DNA of 64,000 nt from Lysobacter auxotrophicus (GCF_027924565.1 NZ_AP027041.1:806001-870000), one strand, 5' to 3'; shown: positions 52,301 to 61,344, counted from the stretch's first letter. A program made the numbers and translations. Notes: generated from the sequence alone by a model not told the origin.

Positions 52301-54022
52301 TTAGTCCTTGGTTACACGGTTGATTTCGGCGAGGCTGGTCACGCCGTTCTTCACTTTCAGCAGCGCCGACTGACGCAGGTCGCGGACGCCGGATTGCTTG
52401 GACGCTTCGGCGATGTCCAGCGCGTTTCCGCCCTGGAGCACGATCGCCTGGATCTTCTCGGTCATCGGCATGACCTGGTAGATGCCGGTTCGGCCCTTGT
52501 AGCCTTCGGTGCAGTCGGGGCAGCCGACGGCTTCGTAGATCTTCAGGCCGGCATCCACTTCCTGCTGGGTGAAGCCTTCGGCCAGCAACGCGTGGTCCGG
52601 CAACGGCACTTCGCGCTTGCAGTCGTGCAGGCGGCGGGCGAGTCGCTGCGCGATGATCAACGTCACCGACGAGGTGATGTTGTAGGGCGCGATGCCCATG
52701 TTCATCAGGCGCGAGACGGTCTGCGGGGCGTCGTTGGTATGCAGCGTGGAGAGCACCAGGTGGCCCGTCTGTGCGGCCTTGACCGCGATCTCCGCCGTTT
52801 CCAGGTCGCGGATTTCGCCGACCATCACCACGTCCGGGTCCTGTCGCAGGAAGCTGCGCAACGCGGCGGCGAAGGTCATGCCGCGCTTGACGTTCATCTG
52901 CACCTGGTTGATGCCCGGCACGCGGATTTCGACCGGGTCTTCAACGGTGGAGATGTTGCGCTCTTCCTCGTTGAGGATGTTCAGGCCGGTGTAGAGCGAC
53001 ACCGTCTTACCCGAGCCGGTCGGGCCGGTGACCAGCACCATGCCGTAGGGCTTCGCCAGCGCGGCTTCATAGAGCGCGCGCTGGTCGTCCTCGTAACCGA
53101 GCTTGTCGATGCCCAGCTTGGCCGCACTGCCGTCGAGGATACGCAGCACCACCTTCTCGCCGAACAGCGTGGGCAGCGTGCTGACGCGGAAGTCGACCTG
53201 CTTGGTCTTGGAAATGTTGAGCTTGATGCGGCCGTCCTGCGGCACGCGCTTTTCGGCGATGTCGAGCTGCGACATGACCTTAAGGCGCGCGGCGATTCGA
53301 CCGGCGAGGTTGGTCGGCACCTTCGTGACCTGCTTGAGCAGGCCATCGATGCGCAGGCGCACGCGGTATTCGGTTTCGTACGGCTCGAAGTGGATGTCCG
53401 AGGCGCCGCGACGAATCGCATCCACCAGCACCTTGTTGACGAACTTCACGACCGGCGTGTCGTCGGTCTTGACATCGACGGTGCTGTCGCTGGAGACCTC
53501 TTCGCCGCCGGAGATATCAAGATTCTCCAGGCCCTCGTCGCTGCCGACCGTATCGGCGAGGGCATCGCTGGCCTCGAGCCACTTGTCGATGCAGCGCTGG
53601 ATCTGGTCCTCGCTGATGAGGATCGGCTCGATCGCGAGGTTGCTCTGGAACTTGATCTCGTCCAGCGCCTGCGTGTTGGTCGGATCCGAAACGCCGACGA
53701 ACAAGCGGTTGCCGCGCCGGTAGAGCGGCAGCACCTGATGCTTGCGGACCAGCGCCTCGTTGACCAGCTTGATGGCCGTCTGCGCCGGATCCAGCGTCGT
53801 CGCGTCGAACAGCGGCACGCCGAATTCGATCGAGTTGGCGGCCGCCAGCTGCGCCGGCGTCACGAGGCGCTTTTCGGCCAGGTAGGCGGTGATCGGCTGC
53901 TTGGCGGCGGTCGCGGCGCTCAGCGCCTGACGAGCGGCCGAATCGTCCAGCGCTCCGTCCAGGACGAGGCGCCGGGCGATGCCGGTTATCCCCACCAGAT
54001 TGGCGGTGGCGGCTGCGTTCAT
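52301..54022 (-). CDS. pilB: Type IV pilus extension ATPase PilB
   Basis: A 573-residue hexameric ATPase that powers pilus assembly. The N-terminal MshEN-like domain (residues 1-150, ending near RLFVGVSDP) precedes the motor: Walker A VTGPTGSGKTVSLYT, Asp box STVEDPVEIRVPGINQVQMN, Walker B DPDVVMVGEIRDLETAEIA and His box GHLVLSTLHTND. The zinc site normally made of two CxxC pairs is altered: the second pair (GCPDC) is kept, but the first reads RRLHDCK with a single cysteine. The ATG at 54022 is preceded by a 24-nt palindrome (54035-54058). Confidence 0.95.
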   Translation of the reverse strand: MNAAATANLVGITGIARRLVLDGALDDSAARQALSAATAAKQPITAYLAEKRLVTPAQLAAANSIEFGVPLFDATTLDPAQTAIKLVNEALVRKHQVLPLYRRGNRLFVGVSDPTNTQALDEIKFQSNLAIEPILISEDQIQRCIDKWLEASDALADTVGSDEGLENLDISGGEEVSSDSTVDVKTDDTPVVKFVNKVLVDAIRRGASDIHFEPYETEYRVRLRIDGLLKQVTKVPTNLAGRIAARLKVMSQLDIAEKRVPQDGRIKLNISKTKQVDFRVSTLPTLFGEKVVLRILDGSAAKLGIDKLGYEDDQRALYEAALAKPYGMVLVTGPTGSGKTVSLYTGLNILNEEERNISTVEDPVEIRVPGINQVQMNVKRGMTFAAALRSFLRQDPDVVMVGEIRDLETAEIAVKAAQTGHLVLSTLHTNDAPQTVSRLMNMGIAPYNITSSVTLIIAQRLARRLHDCKREVPLPDHALLAEGFTQQEVDAGLKIYEAVGCPDCTEGYKGRTGIYQVMPMTEKIQAIVLQGGNALDIAEASKQSGVRDLRQSALLKVKNGVTSLAEINRVTKD

Positions 54023-54034
54023 GGTGGTCCCCAG

Positions 54035-54058
54035 GTACTTCCCCACCGGGGAATGTAC
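54035..54058 (-). promoter_or_regulatory. Palindrome in the pilB leader
   Basis: GTAC-TTCCCC-ACC-GGGGAA-T-GTAC: ten paired positions with one bulge, ending 13 nt before the pilB start codon. In RNA it would fold into a hairpin next to the ribosome-binding site; as DNA it is a plausible operator. Confidence 0.5.
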
Positions 54059-54122
54059 ATCAATCCTTTGGCCGGGGACGGCACGTGTTTCACGTAATTC
54101 GCGTGAAGCCGCGAGCCGGGGC

Positions 54123-57100
54123 TCAACGGCTCCCGGCGGCCTGCTTCGCGTCCTTGCCCTCGCTCCGTCCGGAGGTTGCCAGCGCACTCAACATGCGAAC
54201 CGGGGTTTGTCCGACGACCGAGGCGGGAAGCTTGTCGGCGTACTGCGCGTGCAGTTCACGAGCGACCGACGGGTCGTCCAGGCTGAACGCGGCCAATTGC
54301 ATCGCGCCCCACACGTAATAGGTCGAGGTCTGGTTCACCAGGATGGCTCCGGACTCCGGACCGCTCAGCAGGTGTCGTCCCGCAGCGATGACGTCGGCGT
54401 GTCGATGTTGCGAGGTCGCCGCCAGTAGCTTGAGCGTATCCACGACCAGCGGGTTCGATGGCTGGCAGTTGCCCAGCCAGACTGGCTTCACCCACAGATC
54501 CTGGTTTGCGGCCTCATCGAGGAAGGGGATGGTTTCGATGGCCAGCGAGATCATGATCTGCGCGCTCTGCGCCGGTGCCTGATCGAGCATGCACGACTTG
54601 GCAAGACCCCGGAGGGCTTCCAACTGCATCGCGTCGCCCTGGCGCGCGTAGGCTCCGTCGATGGGGCGGCCATCGACCAGGGCGGTCCGCAGTTCGCGTG
54701 CCGCACGGAGCTTTACATCGCTCGCAATCTCCCGCTTCTTGTTCGGCAGCGTCGAGTCGAGCGGACGCACCGGCAGATCGGCCAGTGTCGCGGTAATTGG
54801 CCAAGGTGCACTCAACAGAGTGCCGATGTCCCACACCATGTCGCGCTTGAAGCGAGACTCCGGCGCTTTGAGCTGCAAAACGGGGAAGTAATCCGAGTTC
54901 GCCTGGGAAGGGAAGATGCTGGCGAACGCGGTGAGGCCCTGTCGATTCAGCGCATAGGTGTCCTGCAGGTCCCGGAGCGTCCCGAAACCCACGCGCGCCA
55001 ATTCCTCACGAAGCGCGGCGTCCCGCGAGACGAGATCCCGCAGCGGAGGAACCTTGCCGTGCGGCGAGGCAACGAGGATCAGGTCGCCGGAATTCGCGAG
55101 ATACGCCTGGACGTCGTTGAACTCGGGCAGCATCGCGTTCAGGACGGAGCTGACGAGCGTCTGGTCGATTTCGTACAGCTGCAGCCACTGTACGAAGAGC
55201 CCGTCACGTTTCAGGTGACGCGGAATGAAGCGGTAGAACTCCGACGAGAACAGCGATGCGGTGCCGCCCATCCACGGATTGGAGGGCTCCGAGATGATCA
55301 CGTCGTACTGTCTGCGCGACGAAGAGAAGTACGATTTCGCATCGTCGATGATGATATGGGAACGGGGGTCCTCGTAGGCGCGGTGCACGCGTGGGCCGAG
55401 CACCTTGGCGCCTTCCACCATCATCGGCTCGATGTCGACGGTGTCGATGCGGCCGACGCGCTTGCTACCCAGCAGCGTGTGCGTGGTCATGCCCGAGCCG
55501 AACCCGATGACGCCCACCTCGTCGAGCTTGTCCTTCAACGACAGCGGCAAGGCGGCAAGAAGCGCCATCGTCGACTCGTCGGAGCGTGGTTCGTCCTTTA
55601 GGGAGGGCGAGAGACCGGCGTCCACCTTGCCGTTGGTCGCGATCGCCCAGTTCCGCTTACCTTGGTTGAACGACTCGTACACCGCAACGCTGGCGGTCTT
55701 GCCGTCCCGATAGAACAGCATCTTCGTCGTGTCGCCCAGCGTGGTGGCACCGGTGCGGTACACGGAGGAAGCGAGCACGGCCGGGTCGAACCGCACGAGC
55801 AGCAGACTTGCAGCCAGCGCGATCACGGCCGCCGCGCCCGCCATGACCGGCGCCTGTGCGAGGAAGCGTCGGGATGCAAAACGCCGCAGCAGCACGATGC
55901 CGAGGACCAGATCGCCGGCAGCGGCCACCCAGAGCGCCATCTTGAGGCCGATGTAGGGCAGCAGGATATGCACCGCGAGCAAGACGCCGACGATCGCACC
56001 CAGCGTGTTTGCCGCATAGACACGCCCGATAGCACGCTCGCCGGCCCCGTTTCGCAGCAGGATCACGGTGAGGAGCGGGAGCGTCATGCCGGCGAAGAAC
56101 GCCGCGGGGAACATGACTAGCAGGGCGATCAACCCGCTGGACACGTTGTACAGCGAATAACCTTCGCTGGTCCGCGTGATCACCCGCATCAGCCAGCCGA
56201 CCCACTCGAAGGCGTTGGCGTAGACGAACATCGAAACCAGTGCCGCAACGCCCATCCAGATCTGCACCCAACCGACCATTTTCAGCGGGGATCGGATGCG
56301 ATCGGCGTTGCGACTGAGCCACAGGCCACCGAAGGCGATGCCCGCGATGAAAGCCGCCAGCATCAGCTCGAACGCATGGATCGTGGTCCCGAGCGCCAGC
56401 GAAAGCATGCGCACCCAGGTGATTTCATAGACAAACGAAGTCAGGCCGGTGATCGCGGCCGCGACGAGGATGAGGGTCGGCGTTGCGCTGTCGGCGCCGG
56501 GCTTCGGTCCGGGCGTGGCGACCGTGGCTGCGGGCTCGTGCTTGCTGATCGGATAAACGGCGAACGCGACGAGGATGTTGAGGATACCGGCCGTGAGCAC
56601 GGTGCCGGGCAGCCCGACGCGCGGAACCAGCAGGTACGTTGCAGCCAGCGCGCCTGCGGCGGCGCCGATGCTGTTGGTGAAATAGAGGCCTGCGATGACC
56701 TTGCCGTCCGCGTCTGGACGCAGGCGCAGGAAGCCGGCGCTCATCAGCGGGAAGGTGGCGCCGAGCAGGATGCACTGCGGCAGTACGAGCAGGACCGAGA
56801 GCGTCCAGCGAATCGCATTGACCGACGCGAGGCTGCCCGCCCCGGGGAACAACACGTCATAGGCCAGCCCGGTGGACCATCCGTACACCTGATTGAACGT
56901 CAGGCCCAGCACGCCGATCACCAGCTCGATCGCTGCGTACCAGAGCAACGGTCGACGCAGGGTCTCGCTGCGACGGCTCACCAGCCACGCGCCCAGCGCC
57001 ATGCCACCCATGAACAGGATGAGCACGAGCGATTGCGCGTAGGCGGAATGGCCGAGGAACAAGCCGAGGTACGACGTCCAGATGGACTGGTAGATCAGTC

Positions 57101-57167
57101 CGGCGAATCCGGACGCGATGAAGATCCAGAGCAGTGCTGCCCCGTGCCGTTGCGTATTGACGTTCAT
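54123..57167 (-). CDS. Large membrane protein with a spermidine-synthase-like domain (fused MFS/SpeE type)
   Basis: A 1014-residue protein in three parts. Residues 1-460 hold about 12-14 membrane helices with transporter-like loops (LVSRRSETLRRP, FYTN-like LYFTNSIGAAAGALAA, and a second similar half VYAANTLGAIVGVLLA). Residues 470-800 are a SAM-binding fold like spermidine synthase: VGVIGFGSGMTTHTLL (551-566), TVDIEP (576-581) and IIIDDAKSYF (605-614). The catalytic aspartate region of SpeE (DxTDP) is replaced by SEPSNPW (626-632). The last 200 residues are soluble and helical. The ATG at 57167 starts the first helix. It lies between pilA and pilB. Function unknown; an envelope or pilin-related transferase is possible. 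Confidence 0.8.
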   Translation of the reverse strand: MNVNTQRHGAALLWIFIASGFAGLIYQSIWTSYLGLFLGHSAYAQSLVLILFMGGMALGAWLVSRRSETLRRPLLWYAAIELVIGVLGLTFNQVYGWSTGLAYDVLFPGAGSLASVNAIRWTLSVLLVLPQCILLGATFPLMSAGFLRLRPDADGKVIAGLYFTNSIGAAAGALAATYLLVPRVGLPGTVLTAGILNILVAFAVYPISKHEPAATVATPGPKPGADSATPTLILVAAAITGLTSFVYEITWVRMLSLALGTTIHAFELMLAAFIAGIAFGGLWLSRNADRIRSPLKMVGWVQIWMGVAALVSMFVYANAFEWVGWLMRVITRTSEGYSLYNVSSGLIALLVMFPAAFFAGMTLPLLTVILLRNGAGERAIGRVYAANTLGAIVGVLLAVHILLPYIGLKMALWVAAAGDLVLGIVLLRRFASRRFLAQAPVMAGAAAVIALAASLLLVRFDPAVLASSVYRTGATTLGDTTKMLFYRDGKTASVAVYESFNQGKRNWAIATNGKVDAGLSPSLKDEPRSDESTMALLAALPLSLKDKLDEVGVIGFGSGMTTHTLLGSKRVGRIDTVDIEPMMVEGAKVLGPRVHRAYEDPRSHIIIDDAKSYFSSSRRQYDVIISEPSNPWMGGTASLFSSEFYRFIPRHLKRDGLFVQWLQLYEIDQTLVSSVLNAMLPEFNDVQAYLANSGDLILVASPHGKVPPLRDLVSRDAALREELARVGFGTLRDLQDTYALNRQGLTAFASIFPSQANSDYFPVLQLKAPESRFKRDMVWDIGTLLSAPWPITATLADLPVRPLDSTLPNKKREIASDVKLRAARELRTALVDGRPIDGAYARQGDAMQLEALRGLAKSCMLDQAPAQSAQIMISLAIETIPFLDEAANQDLWVKPVWLGNCQPSNPLVVDTLKLLAATSQHRHADVIAAGRHLLSGPESGAILVNQTSTYYVWGAMQLAAFSLDDPSVARELHAQYADKLPASVVGQTPVRMLSALATSGRSEGKDAKQAAGSR

Positions 57168-57214
57168 TTCCACTTCCCCAAGCGGTACTGCCGATGCTAC
57201 CGCGCGAACCAAAG

Positions 57215-57242
57215 AAAAAGGGGAGCATGCGCTCCCCTTTTT
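57215..57242 (-). terminator. Intrinsic terminator of pilA (bidirectional)
   Basis: AAAAAGGGGAGC and GCTCCCCTTTTT form a perfect 12-bp stem around ATGC, 23 nt past the pilA stop, with T-runs on both strands. It should insulate pilA from the downstream membrane-protein gene. Confidence 0.9.
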
Positions 57243-57265
57243 CAACAGCGTGTCGCGTACAGCGA

Positions 57266-57703
57266 TTAGCCGCGGCAGGAGCCCGGCACGAACTTCTTTT
57301 CGGCGTCCGTGCTGCACTTCCAGCCGACGATGTTGTCGCCGTCACCGGCGGTGGCGCCAGCGGCGTCCTTGGTCGGGGTCAGCGTCAGCTTCTTGCCGTC
57401 GACGCCGGTGCCAACGCCCTGCAGGGTCACGTCGATGACGCCCTTGGTGACGTTAACGGCAGAGACGTACTGGCTGGCGACGTTGCTGCAACCGGCCGCG
57501 TTGATGTCGGCCGGCAGCTTGCTGGTGGCAGCCGCGTACTCGGCGACCGAGGTCTTGCACGCGCCGGCGGTGGCGACGGCTTCGGAGACCTTCGAACGCT
57601 TCATGTAGTCCTGGTAAGCCGGCAGCGCGATGGCGGCCAGGATGGCGACGATCGCGACGACGATCATCAGTTCGATGAGGGTAAAGCCCTGCTGCTTCTT
57701 CAT
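57266..57703 (-). CDS. pilA: Type IV major pilin PilA
   Basis: A 145-residue type IVa prepilin. The short leader MKKQQG ends at the PilD cleavage site before FTLIELMIVVAIVAILAAIALPAYQDYM; Glu5 of the mature protein is present. The variable domain carries four cysteines (ACK, GCSN, WKC, GSC), the last two bracketing the typical C-terminal disulphide loop. Mature length is about 139. Expression probably depends on sigma-54 and PilR (promoter at 57801-57816), and a strong terminator follows, so it is monocistronic. It lies between pilR and the membrane/SpeE-like gene rather than directly beside pilB. Confidence 0.95.
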   Translation of the reverse strand: MKKQQGFTLIELMIVVAIVAILAAIALPAYQDYMKRSKVSEAVATAGACKTSVAEYAAATSKLPADINAAGCSNVASQYVSAVNVTKGVIDVTLQGVGTGVDGKKLTLTPTKDAAGATAGDGDNIVGWKCSTDAEKKFVPGSCRG

Positions 57704-57800
57704 ACGATTTCCCCTAGGAGTGTTTTGACATCACGTGCCTGTGGGCCGGCGTTTCCGGTCCTCGGGCAGCCGTGCTCACTGCACGTGCCGCAAAGGTACA

Positions 57801-57816
57801 CGCATAAGCCGTGCCA
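57801..57816 (-). promoter_or_regulatory. Sigma-54 promoter of pilA
   Basis: On the minus strand the sequence is TGGCACGGCTTATGCG, with GG and GC exactly ten bases apart, close to the -24/-12 consensus TGGCAC-N5-TTGC. It lies 98 nt before the pilA start. PilR, a sigma-54 activator, is encoded just upstream. Confidence 0.8.
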
Positions 57817-57916
57817 ACAAGCTTTTCCGTGCACGGGCGCGCTGAACTGGAGATGAGGTCACGCTAAATGTCAGAACCCGCCGAAGGCCGGGTGACGCAG
57901 ATTGTCATGCTGGCCG

Positions 57917-57941
57917 CGAGCTGACCATTTACGTCAGCTCG
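57917..57941. promoter_or_regulatory. Inverted repeat upstream of the pilA promoter
   Basis: CGAGCTGAC and GTCAGCTCG, perfect 9-nt arms around a 7-nt spacer. The centre lies about 115 nt upstream of the -24 box, a normal distance for an enhancer-type activator site such as PilR. Confidence 0.5.
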
Positions 57942-58180
57942 TCCGGGGTTCCCCCACATGCCGGTACGGGTGCGTACGGCTGGAAAGTAGGGCGGCTGCC
58001 TACCTGCGAGCGAGCCCGAAGTGGCGTGCATCCCGTGCCGCGAAACATGCGAGACGACTGCCGCGTCCACGCATGCAGCGAAACATCGATGCGAAGTTCA
58101 AGCGACGCGACGCCGTCACCAATGCGTTGAACGATCAGCGCGATGCAATGCGCATCGCGCGTGGAGTCCGCGCGACAACC

Positions 58181-59635
58181 TCAATCGATGCCCAGCTTCT
58201 TCAGCTTGTACCGCAACGCACGGAAGGTGATGCCCAGTGCCGCCGCGGTGCGCGTCTTGTTGTAGCGGTTTTCCTGCAGCGCCTGCTGGATCGCCGCGCG
58301 TTCGATTTCCTCGATGTACGAGGGCAGGGGGCTGCTGGCGGTGTCACGCGGGTTGAGCGTGCGCGGATCGATCGCCTGCGTCGGCTGACCGGGCACCACC
58401 AGCGGCGGCGATGCAGGATTCGCCGGTGCGGTGGCCGCACCCGTGTGGCCATTCGATGGTACGGCGGGCGCGTTCGCCGGCTTCGGCAGGCGCAGGTCCT
58501 CGGCGGTCAGGCTGTCGCCTTCCGCAAGGGCGAGCGCGCGTTCGAGGATGTTCTCCAGCTCGCGCACGTTGCCCGGGAAGGCGTACGCGCGCAGCGTGTC
58601 GAGCGCGTCCGCGCTGAGCGTCGGCGGGAACACACGACCCTGCGCGAGCGAGAGGCGCGCGAGCACCTTCTCGGCGAGTCCCGGCAGATCGTCCTGGCGT
58701 TCGCGCAGCGGCGGCACGCGCAGTTCGATCACGTTGATGCGGTAGTAAAGGTCCTGGCGGAAGCGGCCGTCGGCGACCAGCGCTGCGAGGTCCTTGTGCG
58801 TGGCCGAGAGGATGCGCACGTCCACCGGCACTTCGGCATTCGCGCCGACCGGGCGGATCGACTTTTCCTGGATCGCGCGCAGCAGCTTGACCTGCATCGC
58901 CAGCGGAAGCTCGGCGATTTCGTCGAGGAACAGCGTGCCGCCGTCGGCGCTCTGGAACAGGCCCGGCTTGTCGGCATGCGCGCCGGTGAAGCTGCCCTTC
59001 TTGTGGCCGAAGAACTCGCTTTCCATCAGCTCGGCGGGGATCGCGCCGCAGTTCACCGGCACGAACGGCCCGGTCGATCGCGCGCCTTCGGCATGGATGG
59101 TGCGGGCGACGAGCTCCTTGCCCACGCCCGACTCGCCGACGATGTACACCGGCGCCTGGCTGCGGGCGACCTTCGCGATGGTGCCGCGAAGCTGTGCCAT
59201 CGCCGGCGACTGGCCGTACAGGCGCGCGGCCACGGCGTCGGCCGGCGGCGCGCTCTTGCGGCGTTCGTTGAGGTCCAGTGCGTGGCGCACGAGATCGCGC
59301 AGCACGGCCAGGTCCACGGGTTTGGCGACGAAGTCGAAGGCGCCGGCCTTCAGCGCTTCCACCGCGGCTTCGACGTTGCCGAAGGCGGTGATCATCGCGA
59401 CCGGCGTTTCCGGATGCTTCTGGCTGATCTCGGCCACCAGGTCCATGCCCGAGCCGTCGGGCAGGCGCATGTCCGTCAGGCACAGGTCATAGCGATTGCG
59501 CGCGAGCTGGCCGCGGGCTTCGCCGAGCGTGGAGGCGGTGTCGCATCGAAGGCCCATGCGGCCCAAGGTCATGACGAGCAGTTCGCGGATGTCGCGTTCG
59601 TCGTCGACCACCAATGCACTACGTGTTTCGGCCAT
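58181..59635 (-). CDS. pilR: Sigma-54-dependent response regulator PilR
   Basis: A 484-residue activator with three domains. The receiver (residues 1-120) has the acidic pair DDERD and the phospho-acceptor in DLCLTDMRLPDGSG. The AAA+ domain has GESGVGKELVARTIH, the sigma-54-contact loop KKGSFTGAH (GSFTGA instead of GAFTGA) and DGGTLFLDEIAELPL. The Fis-like HTH at the end is NRYNKTRTAAALGITFRALRYKLKKLG. I chose ATG 59635 because GGAGG lies 5 nt before it; a GTG six codons earlier is less likely. It activates pilA with sensor PilS. Confidence 0.95.
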   Translation of the reverse strand: MAETRSALVVDDERDIRELLVMTLGRMGLRCDTASTLGEARGQLARNRYDLCLTDMRLPDGSGMDLVAEISQKHPETPVAMITAFGNVEAAVEALKAGAFDFVAKPVDLAVLRDLVRHALDLNERRKSAPPADAVAARLYGQSPAMAQLRGTIAKVARSQAPVYIVGESGVGKELVARTIHAEGARSTGPFVPVNCGAIPAELMESEFFGHKKGSFTGAHADKPGLFQSADGGTLFLDEIAELPLAMQVKLLRAIQEKSIRPVGANAEVPVDVRILSATHKDLAALVADGRFRQDLYYRINVIELRVPPLRERQDDLPGLAEKVLARLSLAQGRVFPPTLSADALDTLRAYAFPGNVRELENILERALALAEGDSLTAEDLRLPKPANAPAVPSNGHTGAATAPANPASPPLVVPGQPTQAIDPRTLNPRDTASSPLPSYIEEIERAAIQQALQENRYNKTRTAAALGITFRALRYKLKKLGID

Positions 59636-59718
59636 TTTTCCTCCGGCCTTCACGATAACTTAAGGTCGTGCGGGGCGCCAAGCGCGACGGCATGGATCGC
59701 CCTGTTCAGGAACGCAGG

Positions 59719-61344
59719 TCACGAAGACAGCAGCGTGTGGCTGCCGATCAGGCGCACCCGGAAGCATCCCCCGCCGCCCGGCATGGCGACGTAATCCAGC
59801 GTTGCCTGGTTCGCCCGGCACAGCTCGCGCGCGATATAGAGGCCCAGGCCCGTGCCGTGGCTGGACGTGGTGAAGAACGGCCGGAACAGCCGCGACGCTA
59901 CCGATTCGGGGATGCCCGGGCCACGATCGAGCACGTCGATGCAGGGCAGGCCGGCATCGTCGGGATACACACTGACGGTGACGCGCGCCGGCTCGCCCGG
60001 CATGCGGCCGTAGCTCAGCGCGTTCGACACCAGCACCGTGAGCACCTGATGCAGATGGCGCGGGTCGATCAGCACCGGCAGGCGCGGGATCTGCGAGGTG
60101 CTGCGCAGCGTGTCCAAGTCCAGCGGATGGCTCGCCAGGTATTCCTCGACGAAGAGCTTGGCGAACGCGACCAGCTCGACGTGTTCGGGCTTGGCCGGTT
60201 CGCGGCGGGCCATGCCCAGCACGTTCTCGACGATGCCGTTCATGCGAATGCCCTGCTGGCGGATGATTTCCAGCAGGCGGCGCTCGGCGGTGGGGATGTC
60301 GTCGGACTCCTCCAGCAGCTGCACGGCGTAGTTGATCGCCGCCAGTGGGTTGCGGATTTCGTGCGCGAGGCTCGCGGAAAAACGGCCGAGCGTCGCAAGC
60401 GTCATCGATTCGGCGTGGCGCGATAGCAGCGAGGTGTCGTCGAGGAAGACCAGGACCTGTTCGCTGCCGGCGAGCAGCCGGGTGAAGCGCGGCACGACTT
60501 CGGGAAGATCCGGCGCGAGCTGCAGCGGGCTGTCGTTGTGGCTGCCGTCCTGGCGCCAGCGTTCGAGGCGTCGCGCGAGTTCCGGTGCCGCCACGGCGAG
60601 GCTGCGCTGCCCGTGCAGGTCGGTGCTTTCGCCGGCGTCGCCGAGCAGCAGCATCGCCGCTTCGTTCGCCAGGCGGATGCGATCGCCGCGATCCACCAGC
60701 AGCACGCCGGTGCGCAGGCGGCGGATGATCAGTTCGTTGATCTCGCCCAGGTGCGCGGCCTCGGCGCCGCGGCGTTCGGCCAGGTCGTAGCTCTCGCGCA
60801 TCTGCCGGCCGAGGATGCTGGTCAGCGTGGCGATCGCCATGTAACCCACGGCGAACATCATCGGTTCGGCCAGGGTACGGCCGCCGGCTTCGGTGTCGAA
60901 CCGGGTCCAGATCCACTCGCCGAACAGGCCGATCACCGCCACCACCGCCGCGCCCAGGCCGTACCGCGCCGGCAGCAGCAAGGCGGCCGCGCCGACGTTG
61001 AACAGCAGCATCAGCGCGATGCCGGTGCCGGCGGCGGGCATCGCGTGCATCGCCAGCAGGCCGAAGAACAGGTCCGCGCCGATGCCCGTCAGCGTCTGCG
61101 CGCGCAATTCCCCGCGCCGGCCGAAGGCGAACAGCAGCGCGGCGATGAAAAGGTAGGACAGGGCGATCGAGCGGGCACCCAGCGCATTGCGCAGGGGCTC
61201 CACCAGCCCCGTAGCCGGGCCGAACAGGAAAAACACCAGCAGCGCCGCCTCGAACAGGCGGTAGAGCGTGAAGAAATACAGCTCGCGGCGAAGCGCGCTG
61301 TCGGCGTCGGCGGCGACGGGCGGCCGGGCGGAGGCGATCGACAA
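59719..61344 (-). CDS. pilS: Sensor histidine kinase PilS
   Basis: A 541-residue membrane kinase. Six hydrophobic helices occupy about residues 20-190 (for example YFFTLYRLFEAALLVFFLFGP and MFAVGYMAIATLTSILG). A PAS-like region follows (INELIIRRLRTGVLLVDRGDRIRLAN), then the H box SASLAHEIRNPLAAINYAV and the ATP domain (VSNALSYGR, DRGPGIPESVASRLFRPFFTT, GTGLGLYIARELC). No ATG fits: the TTG at 61344 gives the family N-terminus and has GGAAGGA 7 nt upstream. In Pseudomonas PilS senses inner-membrane pilin. Divergent from sucC across 218 nt; 83 nt precede pilR. Confidence 0.93.
   Translation of the reverse strand: MSIASARPPVAADADSALRRELYFFTLYRLFEAALLVFFLFGPATGLVEPLRNALGARSIALSYLFIAALLFAFGRRGELRAQTLTGIGADLFFGLLAMHAMPAAGTGIALMLLFNVGAAALLLPARYGLGAAVVAVIGLFGEWIWTRFDTEAGGRTLAEPMMFAVGYMAIATLTSILGRQMRESYDLAERRGAEAAHLGEINELIIRRLRTGVLLVDRGDRIRLANEAAMLLLGDAGESTDLHGQRSLAVAAPELARRLERWRQDGSHNDSPLQLAPDLPEVVPRFTRLLAGSEQVLVFLDDTSLLSRHAESMTLATLGRFSASLAHEIRNPLAAINYAVQLLEESDDIPTAERRLLEIIRQQGIRMNGIVENVLGMARREPAKPEHVELVAFAKLFVEEYLASHPLDLDTLRSTSQIPRLPVLIDPRHLHQVLTVLVSNALSYGRMPGEPARVTVSVYPDDAGLPCIDVLDRGPGIPESVASRLFRPFFTTSSHGTGLGLYIARELCRANQATLDYVAMPGGGGCFRVRLIGSHTLLSS

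Larger units (their letters stand above)
57704..58180. other. pilA upstream regulatory region
   Basis: 477 nt without a gene between pilR and pilA. From the pilA side it holds a leader of about 85 nt, the sigma-54 promoter (57801-57816), about 100 nt of spacer and a perfect inverted repeat (57917-57941). The rest (57945-58180) shows nothing I can name. Confidence 0.6.

Noticed and set aside
51872-54097. A 741-residue plus-strand frame opposite pilB and pilC
   Set aside because: Shadow of two certain pilus genes; composition dominated by Arg, Val, Asp and His.
57902-59794. A 630-residue plus-strand frame opposite pilR
   Set aside because: pilR motifs are complete on the minus strand; the plus frame has only low-complexity sequence.
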